DNA of 13,140 bases from Pseudomonadota bacterium. GTDB lineage: Bacteria; Pseudomonadota; Alphaproteobacteria; Rs-D84. Both the position numbers and the translations under genes were made by a program. This document shows positions 6,945 to 12,667 of the stretch, piece after piece; position 1 is the first letter of the stretch; every line of letters starts with the position of its first letter. The notes under the pieces are model-generated. The model worked only from the letters and a program-made list of their open reading frames with translations. It was not told where the DNA came from and made no database searches. The stretch covers positions 1 to 13,140 of the forward strand of contig JAUNMD010000019.1 of assembly GCA_030531915.1 (NCBI GenBank). Reading direction: 5' to 3'.

Positions 6945-7367
6945 ATGAGTAACGAACCTACCCTCATCAAGTGCAGATTTGCAGGAGACCCTAACGATGA
7001 ATATTGCAAAGAGTGCGACGGTCTTCACGTGAAAGAGAAGGGGGAAACGTATCTCGCGCCCGATGTGTGCGAAGCATACGAACCGTGCCCGCCGGAACCC
7101 GCTGAAGAAGCCGCAGAGACCAACGAGAACGGCGCTCTCTCGCAAGCAACGCCCGACCCTGGCGCTGTACCGGTGCAGGGTGTAACAACTGTCATTCGTG
7201 CTGATAGCGGCCTGACTCGCGAAATCAACGGAACGTACTACAAGTTCACTTTCAGTGAAGAGCGAGTCATTCCGGAAGGTGCAGACCTTGAGGCAGAAAA
7301 GGCTGCCCTGTGGGACGCCGTGAACGCTGAAGTTGACAACCAGCTGGAAAGCGTTCTTCACAGCTGA
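6945..7367 (+). CDS. Two-part protein with Cys-rich N-terminus, unknown
   Basis: I do not recognise this 140-residue protein. AAGGAG precedes its ATG, and it starts two bases after the previous stop. Residues 10-48 contain Cys10, Cys21, Cys24, Cys42 and Cys48 (including a CKEC pair), which could bind a metal. Residues about 48-77 form a Pro/Ala/Glu linker. Residues about 78-140 (GVTTVIRADSGLTREINGTYYKFTFSEERVIPEG) look like a small beta-rich domain followed by an acidic helix. It is the last gene of the helicase-thyX operon, before a hairpin and a new promoter. It uses more GC-rich codons in the linker than its neighbours. Confidence 0.72.
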   Translation: MSNEPTLIKCRFAGDPNDEYCKECDGLHVKEKGETYLAPDVCEAYEPCPPEPAEEAAETNENGALSQATPDPGAVPVQGVTTVIRADSGLTREINGTYYKFTFSEERVIPEGADLEAEKAALWDAVNAEVDNQLESVLHS

Positions 7368-7392
7368 TACAGTACAAATTCAAGAAACCACC

Positions 7393-7427
7393 ATAACACC
7401 CTTGCGCTATGTGCGTGAGGGTGTTAT
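7393..7427 (+). repeat. 15-bp hairpin overlapping a promoter
   Basis: ATAACACCCTTGCGC (7393-7407) pairs with GCGTGAGGGTGTTAT (7413-7427) through 15 pairs, two of them G-T, around the loop TATGT. It lies 25 bases after the last gene of the upstream operon but is not followed by a real T tract, so it would be at best a weak terminator. It covers the -35 box, spacer and half the -10 box of the promoter at 7402-7430, so it could also be an operator for a dimeric regulator. Confidence 0.75.
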
Positions 7428-7430
7428 ACT
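7402..7430 (+). promoter_or_regulatory. Extended -10 promoter for a small RNA / replication operon
   Basis: TTGCGC (7402-7407) and TATACT (7425-7430) are 17 bases apart. TG at 7422-7423 makes an extended -10. The predicted start of transcription, near 7437, coincides with the first base of the 5' stem of the structured RNA described next. Confidence 0.6.
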
Positions 7431-7436
7431 TAAACT

Positions 7437-7602
7437 TGCCACTCAACCAACGCCGACATCAACCAGTTTACACAATGAAATAAAAGCTCTTGTGTTGTCG
7501 CATCCGCGACTTCCCATTTATCGAACTGGTTTTAGTGTTGACTGAGTGGCATCATTCAACTACCCTTTGATAATTCGGGTGCGACAACACAAGAGCTTTT
7601 TT
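7437..7602 (+). ncRNA. Candidate pseudoknotted small RNA, about 166 nt
   Basis: No convincing gene lies between 7368 and 7631. The segment after the promoter holds interleaved pairings. TGCCACTCA (7437-7445) pairs with TGAGTGGCA (7543-7551). CAACGC (7448-7453) pairs with GTGTTG (7535-7540). AACCAGTT (7461-7468) pairs with AACTGGTT (7524-7531). Inside that hairpin lies the left arm (7482-7502) of a perfect 21-bp inverted repeat whose right arm (7580-7600) is downstream, giving a pseudoknot topology. Smaller local stems are GTCGC/GCGAC (7497-7501/7506-7510) and ACCC/GGGT (7562-7565/7577-7580). The 3' arm ends in six T, as in a terminator. The pairings are seen directly; that it is a transcribed stable RNA is inference. 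It could instead be a leader controlling the initiator gene, or part of an origin. Confidence 0.6.
7482..7602 (+). terminator. Long-range 21-bp inverted repeat ending in T6
   Basis: Bases 7482-7502 are perfectly complementary to 7580-7600, separated by 77 bases that contain other stems. The 3' arm ends in T residues 7597-7602, as in an intrinsic terminator, though the large loop and the partial use of the T run inside the stem make efficiency uncertain. It lies 29 bases before the initiator gene, so it may end the small RNA or attenuate the replication operon. Confidence 0.55.
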
Positions 7603-7631
7603 GATGCTTCAATAGAAAAGGAGAAACGGCT

Positions 7632-8528
7632 ATGTCTAAATTCACAGTCAAGAAAAGCGATAACTTCACAATTTTACCAAACAATATTCTGAAGAACAAA
7701 GATATGTCTTTGAAAGCTATTGGCCTTCTTTGCAAAATGCTTTCTCTTCCTGAGGATTGGGACTACTCCGTGGAAGGACTGTGCAGAATCTGCAAAGAAG
7801 GTCAAACTGCTATCAACGCGGCTCTGAAAGAACTGAAAGACAACAGATATCTTGTCGTTCGCAAGTTGAACCCTCGTGAGTCTGGAAAGGGTATTTTCGT
7901 ATATGAATACTGCGTGTACGAAGAACCGCAGTACGCAGAAGACGACAATGAATGTTCTGAAGATGAGGTGCAAGAAGACCTCGATTCAAGCACCCGGTTT
8001 CAAGGCGGTGGAAACCTACCCCTAGAAAACCACCCCCTAAATAAAGTAAATAAAGATAAAGAACGTAAACAAGATAGGGTTTCACCCGCGACCCCTACAA
8101 AATCATCGTCTCATTCAGGGAAACTCTTCGATACTAAGAAAACTCCAAAGAAGAGTTCTATTCAAAAAACGAACTCGTTCATCACGATGTGTGAGAGAGT
8201 TTCAGCGAAGTTCAATTTCAGTCAAGAACTTTTGAAAGAGCTCGGAAACTACTTCAGAATGCTCGGAGCTTCCGGCTCCCTACTGCCCGAGCAGTCCATA
8301 GAGGAGCAAATGAAGATTCTCGCGTCTGTGCGAGAGCGTGATAGAGTTGGCGTCGTCAAAGATACCGTGGGTCACGGATGGAAGAGCTTGCAGTATTCAG
8401 CGAAAGAATGCAAGGAGGGTTCTACACCGTCTTGGGATACGGCAAGACCTGATGCCTTTAGGGCAAAGACTATGGAAGAAAAGCGCAAAAATCCTTTAGA
8501 GGGAGTACCTGAAGAGGATATTTTCTAA
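7632..8528 (+). CDS. Replication initiator / DnaD-like replisome organiser
   Basis: This 298-residue protein has AAAAGGAG just before the ATG. The N-terminus (about 10-100: FTILPNNILKNKDMSLKAIGLLCKML, then CKEGQTAINAALKELKDNRYLVVRK) is the winged-helix domain seen in Firmicutes phage and plasmid initiators and DnaD-like proteins. A low-complexity, Lys/Ser-rich linker (about 105-180) follows, then a C-terminal helical region (about 185-270). It would bind the origin and recruit the helicase through the loader encoded next. The linker-coding DNA carries A/T-rich tandem repeats and CCCCTA repeats that may be the origin itself, as in lambda O. The protein ends in EEDIF. The family is likely; no experimental role is known. 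Confidence 0.83.
   Translation: MSKFTVKKSDNFTILPNNILKNKDMSLKAIGLLCKMLSLPEDWDYSVEGLCRICKEGQTAINAALKELKDNRYLVVRKLNPRESGKGIFVYEYCVYEEPQYAEDDNECSEDEVQEDLDSSTRFQGGGNLPLENHPLNKVNKDKERKQDRVSPATPTKSSSHSGKLFDTKKTPKKSSIQKTNSFITMCERVSAKFNFSQELLKELGNYFRMLGASGSLLPEQSIEEQMKILASVRERDRVGVVKDTVGHGWKSLQYSAKECKEGSTPSWDTARPDAFRAKTMEEKRKNPLEGVPEEDIF
8018..8097 (+). repeat. Iteron-like and A/T-rich repeats in the initiator gene, possible origin
   Basis: TAAATAAAG is repeated exactly in tandem at 8038-8046 and 8047-8055 and partly at 8056-8061. Around it are ACCCCTA (8018-8024), CCCCCTA (8033-8039), the inverted TAGGGT (8075-8080) and ACCCCTA (8091-8097). The stretch lies in the linker-coding part of the initiator, where several phages keep their origin. 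The repeats are short, so chance is not excluded. Confidence 0.35.
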
Positions 8529-8538
8529 GGAGGTAACC

Positions 8539-9204
8539 ATGGTAGATAAATGTTGGTACGAAGATGTCTGCGGTGTAAAAGGCGATACCTGCGGACCTAC
8601 TTGCGTACGATACGCTGAAATGCTAAACTTATTTCAGCTGTCTAACATACCCCGGTATAGATGGTACCCGGAGAAGCTCGTTCCAGGTAGGGGTGACCGA
8701 GATTCGTTTGTGTACCTTCGTGACATCAAGGACGACATAAGAAACTGGGTCAACGAAGGAAACAACCTGTACCTGTTTTCAGAAACCTTTGGTAATGGCA
8801 AGACGAGCTGGGCTGTGAAACTCATGTCCGCATATTTCAATCAGGTTTGGAGAGGTAACTGCTTTAGAACAAGGGGTATATTCATTTCTGTTCCTGAATT
8901 CTTTGACCGGGAAAGGCTGAGAATGAACAACGAAGATGAGGATTTCAAGCGAATCAGGCAAAGTCTTTTAGACTGTGACCTCGTCATATGGGACGATGTG
9001 TCGTCCGTTAAGATGTCTGATTACTCCAGTGCAACTTTCTTCAACTTCGTAGATGCTCGCGTAATCGCAAATCGAGCAAACATCTTCACAGGCAATTTAG
9101 GTGAAGAGCGTCTTAAGGACTTTGTGGGCGGACGGCTCGCAAGTAGAATTTGGAACACGAGTGATATAATTGAATTCGTGGGCGAAGATAGAAGAGGGGT
9201 GTAA
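8539..9204 (+). CDS. DnaC/DnaI-like AAA+ helicase loader
   Basis: This 221-residue ATPase should load the DnaB-like helicase encoded immediately downstream. Walker A is FGNGKTS with Lys88; Walker B is LVIWDDVS with Asp152/Asp153. GGRLASRIWN (about 198-207) matches the arginine-finger region of DnaC/DnaI/IstB-type loaders, and FTGNL (about 186-190) is the usual sensor 1 block (compare TTNL). The N-terminus has Cys5, Cys11, Cys18 and Cys22, a candidate zinc-binding cluster. DnaI also has an N-terminal zinc domain that contacts the helicase. The ribosome binding site AAGGAGGT overlaps the stop of the initiator gene. Order (initiator, loader, helicase, primase) and motifs agree; this is one of the firmer calls. 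Confidence 0.92.
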   Translation: MVDKCWYEDVCGVKGDTCGPTCVRYAEMLNLFQLSNIPRYRWYPEKLVPGRGDRDSFVYLRDIKDDIRNWVNEGNNLYLFSETFGNGKTSWAVKLMSAYFNQVWRGNCFRTRGIFISVPEFFDRERLRMNNEDEDFKRIRQSLLDCDLVIWDDVSSVKMSDYSSATFFNFVDARVIANRANIFTGNLGEERLKDFVGGRLASRIWNTSDIIEFVGEDRRGV

Positions 9205-9206
9205 CA

Positions 9207-10514
9207 GTGGTAGAGTTACAGGTTCTTTCAAAAGTTTTGAATGACAAGAGTGTGTCTATACTTGAGCTGAACAACATAACACCGGATTATTTCATAACGT
9301 ACCCAGACGAGTATGAATTTATCATGGAGCATTATCGTCAATACGGTAATGTGCCTGACAAGGAGACATTTATTCATAAGTTTCCTGATTTTTCTATCGT
9401 GTCTGTGTCGGAGACGGACGAGTATCTTATAAACACCTTCAATGAAGAGTATCTCTACTCTAAGGCTGTTCCCGTTGTTCAGAAAATAGCGGAGCTCATG
9501 CAGACAGATGCCACCGCTGCCGTTGAATATTTGAATAGTCAACTTGATAACCTGCAAGTCAAGTCCGCTGTCAAGGGCGTTGATATCATTTCTTCTGCTC
9601 GTAAAAGATACGATGAGTGGCAGGAGATGAAAGAGCACCCAGAGATTTACTCCATTTCTACTGGGTTTGACCAGTTGGACGACATCACAGGTGGTTGGCA
9701 CAGGGGCGAAGAGCTTGTTGTTATTTTCGCCAGAACTGGTCAAGGTAAATCGTGGGTTCTCATAAAGACACTTGAACACGCATGGCGCCAGGGTTACAGA
9801 GTGGGCTTGATTGAGCCGGAAATGTCGGGCAGTAAGACGGGTTACCGTTTTGATACGCTGTATGGCCATATGTCTAACAGGTCAATGGTGAGAGGCGAAG
9901 AAATGCCTGAATATGAGCAGTACATTTCGGACCTTGAGAAAAACAAAACTCCTTTCTTCGTAGCCCACCCGAAAGAGTTCGCAAGGAAAGTCACTGTTCA
10001 GAAGTTGAAGTCGTTTGTCAAGACCAATAATCTGGACATCTTGGGTGTCGACGGTATAAGCTATCTCACAGACGAAAGAGCAAGAAGGGGTGATAGCGTA
10101 ACCGCACAGCTTACAAATATTTCAGAAGACCTGATGGACATGAGCATTGAGCTTGGGATACCTATTCTCGTAGTCGTACAGTCCAATCGTGAGGGCGCTA
10201 AGGAAGATAAGGCCCCCGGCCTGGAGAGTATCAGAGATTCGGACGGTATCGCCTATAATGCGTCTGTGGTCGTCAGTATGCGGCAGAAAGATGCACGAGC
10301 GGAACTGTGTGTTCAGAAGAACAGAAATGGTATAACCGGAACCAAGCTGAACTATCTTTGGGACATCGACAAGGGCGTGTTTAACTACGTCGAAAACGAT
10401 GAAGTTGACGATACAGAGAGTGTGAAATCTGAAGATACACCCCCTTGGGAAGATAAGAAGCCCGCCAAAAAGAATGCAGGCACCGATTATAAAGATGCGA
10501 CGGAGGTCTTCTGA
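9207..10514 (+). CDS. DnaB-like replicative DNA helicase
   Basis: This 435-residue RecA-fold helicase starts at GTG 9207, two bases after the loader stop, with AGAGGGG as ribosome binding site. The N-terminal region (1-120) is a short, weakly conserved helical domain. TGFDQLDDITGGWHRGEELVVIFARTGQGKSW (about 151-183) contains the DnaB-type linker and Walker A with Lys181/Ser182. IEPEMSG corresponds to the H1a region, LDILGVDGIS to Walker B, and ILVVVQSNRE to the H3 block. It would form a hexamer that unwinds 5'-3' at the fork. The C-terminal 40 residues are polar and charged and end in ATEVF, perhaps a protein-binding tail. The stop overlaps the primase start (TGATG). No intein is present here. 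Confidence 0.93.
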   Translation: MVELQVLSKVLNDKSVSILELNNITPDYFITYPDEYEFIMEHYRQYGNVPDKETFIHKFPDFSIVSVSETDEYLINTFNEEYLYSKAVPVVQKIAELMQTDATAAVEYLNSQLDNLQVKSAVKGVDIISSARKRYDEWQEMKEHPEIYSISTGFDQLDDITGGWHRGEELVVIFARTGQGKSWVLIKTLEHAWRQGYRVGLIEPEMSGSKTGYRFDTLYGHMSNRSMVRGEEMPEYEQYISDLEKNKTPFFVAHPKEFARKVTVQKLKSFVKTNNLDILGVDGISYLTDERARRGDSVTAQLTNISEDLMDMSIELGIPILVVVQSNREGAKEDKAPGLESIRDSDGIAYNASVVVSMRQKDARAELCVQKNRNGITGTKLNYLWDIDKGVFNYVENDEVDDTESVKSEDTPPWEDKKPAKKNAGTDYKDATEVF

Positions 10515-11467
10515 TGTTTAGAGTTAGAGGAAATCCTATATTGGAAGACGAGTTGCAGGTGCTGTACAAGCTCAGAGATGACTGCGTACTTTCAGGTATA
10601 AATGTCTTTCATAAGTTTCGATTGTCAGGAAATGACGACATAATGACGACCTGTCCTTTTCACAAAGGTGGTCAAGAACGTAAACCGTCATTTGGTATAT
10701 CTAAGATAGATGGGTCATGTCACTGTTTTGCTTGCGGGTGGGCGGGCAGTTTGACTCAGATGATATCTCAGGTGTTTGGTTATGACGACGACGGCGCATA
10801 CGGCGAGAAGTGGCTATCTCGCAACTTTGTTTCTTTAAGTGTAGAAACCCGGAAGCCCATTGACTTGCCGCTGTCTCGCAAGGTCTCGCGGCGACGCATA
10901 GTTATTCCAGCGTTTACGGAGGCAGAACTTGCAAAATACAGGTATATTCACCCGTATATGTACGAAAGAGGGTTGACAGATGAACTCATTGAAGCGTTTG
11001 ATATTGGTTTTGATGCTGATACCGATTCAATTACTTTCCCTTGTTTTAGGGCTGATGGTTCTCCTGCTTTCATTGCTCGCCGCTCCGTTAAGACGAAGTT
11101 CTTCAATTATCCAAGAGACGTTGAAAAACCTGTCTACGCCGCAGAACGATTTTTTAGAGAACCTGAAAAATATGAACGGGCAGTTGTTTGTGAGAGTGTG
11201 TTTAATTGCCTTACTTGCTGGAAGTTTGATATACCTGCTGTGGCTCTTTTGGGCACCGGTGCTCATGAACAATATGAGATACTTCGCAAATTACCCGTTC
11301 GTAAGTTGATATTGGGCCTCGACCCTGATGAAGCTGGGCACAAGGGAGCAGAGCGGATTCGTAAGAATGTAGGTACTTCTAAGCTAATAACGCAGTATAT
11401 TATACCTGAGGGAAAGGACATAAACGACCTTGACTCAGGTGTGCTTGATTTGCAAGAAGTATTTTGA
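10514..11467 (+). CDS. DnaG-type DNA primase, short form
   Basis: This 317-residue primase makes RNA primers for lagging-strand synthesis. A CHC2 zinc finger is formed by Cys47, His50, Cys71 and Cys74 (CPFH ... CFACGW). The TOPRIM core shows Glu227 in VVCESVFNCL and Asp270/Asp272 in LGLDPDEAG, followed by KDINDL. It is much shorter than bacterial DnaG and lacks room for the C-terminal helicase-binding domain, so contact with the helicase must be made differently. The middle segment YERGLTDELIEAFDIGFD is the usual DnaG linker to TOPRIM. The start overlaps the helicase stop by one base, with GGAGG upstream. It ends in DLQEVF, similar to the helicase tail. No clear terminator follows. Confidence 0.93.
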   Translation: MFRVRGNPILEDELQVLYKLRDDCVLSGINVFHKFRLSGNDDIMTTCPFHKGGQERKPSFGISKIDGSCHCFACGWAGSLTQMISQVFGYDDDGAYGEKWLSRNFVSLSVETRKPIDLPLSRKVSRRRIVIPAFTEAELAKYRYIHPYMYERGLTDELIEAFDIGFDADTDSITFPCFRADGSPAFIARRSVKTKFFNYPRDVEKPVYAAERFFREPEKYERAVVCESVFNCLTCWKFDIPAVALLGTGAHEQYEILRKLPVRKLILGLDPDEAGHKGAERIRKNVGTSKLITQYIIPEGKDINDLDSGVLDLQEVF

Positions 11468-11486
11468 AAATTTCTTAAAATAACTG

Positions 11487-11515
11487 TTTACAAATTGAGC
11501 CACGTGTAGTACAAT
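11487..11515 (+). promoter_or_regulatory. Sigma-A-type promoter, second copy of the early motif
   Basis: TTTACA (11487-11492) and TACAAT (11510-11515) are 17 bases apart. An A/T-rich stretch (11465-11484) upstream could act as an UP element. TGTAGTACAATAC (11505-11517) is identical to 1444-1456. Transcription would start near 11522, giving a leader of about 51 bases. Confidence 0.82.
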
Positions 11516-11525
11516 ACTTTTGAAG

Positions 11526-11536
11526 GTGCCTGGCAC
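11526..11536 (+). promoter_or_regulatory. GTGCC-T-GGCAC palindrome at the transcript start
   Basis: GTGCC and GGCAC flank a single T, an 11-bp palindrome about 4 bases after the predicted transcription start. The loop is too short for an RNA hairpin unless it opens, so an operator for a dimeric repressor is the more natural reading. Short enough to be chance. Confidence 0.35.
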
Positions 11537-11572
11537 ACTTCGACATAAACACTTTTAAGGAGGATAACAATT

Positions 11573-12247
11573 ATGGCCACAAAAAATGGAATTGCGGGCC
11601 GAGAAGTGTACGACAAGAAGAGAGGCCTTATGGGCCGTGTCGTCAAGGAGGACGGTCTGCAAATCACGCTGGAGTTTGATGACGGCGATGAGAAGACCGT
11701 TAAGGTCGTGACGCCCGCAACTTTCAAGCGTTGGTATCGTCTTTTAGACGAGGAACCTCAAGAAGCGCCCGCCGCAGAAGACGTACCTGAGCCCGAAACT
11801 TCTGAGTGTGAGAACACTCCGTCTGAAGATGAGGATAAGCCTGCGCCTAAGAAGAAGGCCAACACGAGCATGAAGTTTCCCGCGGGTGCCCCCGGCGTCG
11901 GCACCCAGCTTGTCGAATACTTCAGATTCGAGGTTGGTGAGTATGCCAATCAGGACCTGGAGTATAAGGTCAGCAAGGATGGCCGTATCGTAATCGTGAA
12001 GTACAACGGCCGTAACGTGTTCGAGATTACGGTGTGCAAGCGTCGAATCAATGTGCTGTGCCATAAGAAGTCGCTGACTGCGGATAACCTCTCTCGAGCA
12101 ACGAAGGTCTATCCGGATAAGTTTGGGTGGCCTCTGTCTGTTCAGTACACGTTCACGGAGCTCACCGACACGACCAAGGCGCTTATTCGCTGTATCATCA
12201 CCGATGGTCTGTACTATCGGCAGATTGTGGAGAAGGCAGAAGACTGA
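11573..12247 (+). CDS. Two-domain protein with KOW/Tudor-like N-terminus, unknown
   Basis: This 224-residue protein has a perfect AAGGAGG (11557-11563) and its own promoter. Residues 1-58 (GREVYDKKRGLMGRVVKEDGLQITLEFDDGDEKTV) look like a small SH3-type barrel of the KOW/Tudor kind. Residues about 60-95 are an acidic Pro/Glu/Asp linker ending in PKKKAN. The C-terminal part (about 100-220) is a compact alpha/beta domain with VIVKYNGRNVFEITVCKRRINVLCH and FGWPLSVQYTF, faintly like DUF5655, and ends in helices (TKALIRCIITDGLYY). A nucleic-acid or polymerase-associated role is possible but not shown. Being first after a strong promoter and before the single-strand binding protein suggests high expression. 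The gene is certain; the function is unknown. Confidence 0.82.
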   Translation: MATKNGIAGREVYDKKRGLMGRVVKEDGLQITLEFDDGDEKTVKVVTPATFKRWYRLLDEEPQEAPAAEDVPEPETSECENTPSEDEDKPAPKKKANTSMKFPAGAPGVGTQLVEYFRFEVGEYANQDLEYKVSKDGRIVIVKYNGRNVFEITVCKRRINVLCHKKSLTADNLSRATKVYPDKFGWPLSVQYTFTELTDTTKALIRCIITDGLYYRQIVEKAED

Positions 12248-12263
12248 TGGGCTGGGCATCTGA

Positions 12264-12297
12264 TGCGCTTTGGCGCAGGTTGGGTGTATTACCCACC
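12264..12297 (+). other. Two adjacent small hairpins in an 89-base gap
   Basis: TGCGC (12264-12268) pairs with GCGCA (12273-12277) around TTTG. Directly after it, GGT-T-GGGT (12278-12285) pairs with ACCC-ACC (12291-12297) with one bulged T. No T tract follows. They lie in the gap before the frameshifted small gene and could be mRNA-processing or stability elements. Confidence 0.4.
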
Positions 12298-12336
12298 GTT
12301 TCTACTGTAAACCAAAAGACATATGAGGAGGACAAT

Positions 12337-12516
12337 ATGAGTGGTTTGAGAAACATTCCGCAGAATGCGGGTCGCAACGACCTTGTTCGCGTCTGCGATA
12401 ACCGGCACATTCTGGGTGAGACCGATAAGGCCATCAAGGTTCGTATCGGGCAGACGCTGTATGGCGAACCCCATCACAACTTTCTATCCGAAGTCCATGG
12501 TGCAGATTCTGTATAA
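12337..12516 (+). CDS. Small protein, zero-frame part of a frameshifted gene
   Basis: GAGGAGG (12325-12331) precedes the ATG at 12337 by 5 bases. The frame gives 59 residues: MSGLRNIPQNAGRNDLVRVC, then ETDKAIKVRIGQTLYGEPHHNF, then LSEVHGADSV and a stop at 12514-12516. The first 50 residues look like the start of a small phage protein family in which a KAIKV-type strand is followed by a strand containing PKS and then a VPKW-type end. Those later parts occur here in the +1 frame (next entry). The natural product is probably about 97 residues, reached by a +1 shift near TTT-C at 12481-12484 or broken by a one-base indel. An ATG at 12247 in the same frame (TGATG overlap) lacks a ribosome binding site. 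Confidence 0.6.
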   Translation: MSGLRNIPQNAGRNDLVRVCDNRHILGETDKAIKVRIGQTLYGEPHHNFLSEVHGADSV

Positions 12517-12631
12517 GCAGGGCGGCGGATACGATGTATATGTCCCCAAGTGGGTCAACCGTGACCGCCGTTGTGCAGTCGGTGAGTTTGAGTACGCTCA
12601 CGTCGAGGGTTTCAACCCTCTCCCTTTTTAA
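12485..12631 (+). CDS. +1-frame continuation of the small protein
   Basis: This frame reads YPKSMVQILYKQGGGYDVYV, then PKWVNRDRRCAVGEFEYAHV and EGFNPLPF, to a stop at 12629-12631. It has no ribosome binding site of its own (an ATG at 12497 has none upstream). Joined to the frame before it, it completes the pattern KAIKVRI ... FYPKSMVQI ... YDVYVPKWV. This resembles small phage proteins with 'KA..V..., W.PKS..., V..P.W' strands, so I read it as the second half of the same gene. The protein function is unknown. The end NPLPF is reminiscent of an SSB-type tip. Whether it is translated depends on frameshifting. Confidence 0.55.
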   Translation, partial: YPKSMVQILYKQGGGYDVYVPKWVNRDRRCAVGEFEYAHVEGFNPLPF

Positions 12632-12667
12632 CTTCAAAAACTATAAAACATTCAGGAGGTATTAAAA

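Noticed and set aside
7333..7545. A 70-residue + strand reading frame across the intergenic region
   Set aside because: It starts inside the preceding gene without a ribosome binding site, has no recognisable pattern, and its bases are accounted for by the hairpin, promoter and paired arms.
7520..7550. GTTTTAG-containing stretch resembling a type II CRISPR repeat
   Set aside because: Only a few bases match, it occurs once, and there are no spacers or cas genes.
7482..7600. A 119-bp MITE-like element with 21-bp terminal inverted repeats
   Set aside because: No target-site duplication is visible at the ends, and the fit with a promoter upstream and a T run at the 3' arm favours an RNA.
9228..9869. 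Minus-strand frame of 213 codons opposite the DnaB-like helicase
   Set aside because: Covers the Walker A region of a clear helicase; no promoter or ribosome binding site on the minus strand.
12247..12516. Longer version of the small gene starting at the TGATG overlap
   Set aside because: No ribosome binding site before 12247, while GAGGAGG lies 5 bases before the in-frame ATG at 12337; the extra residues show no family pattern.
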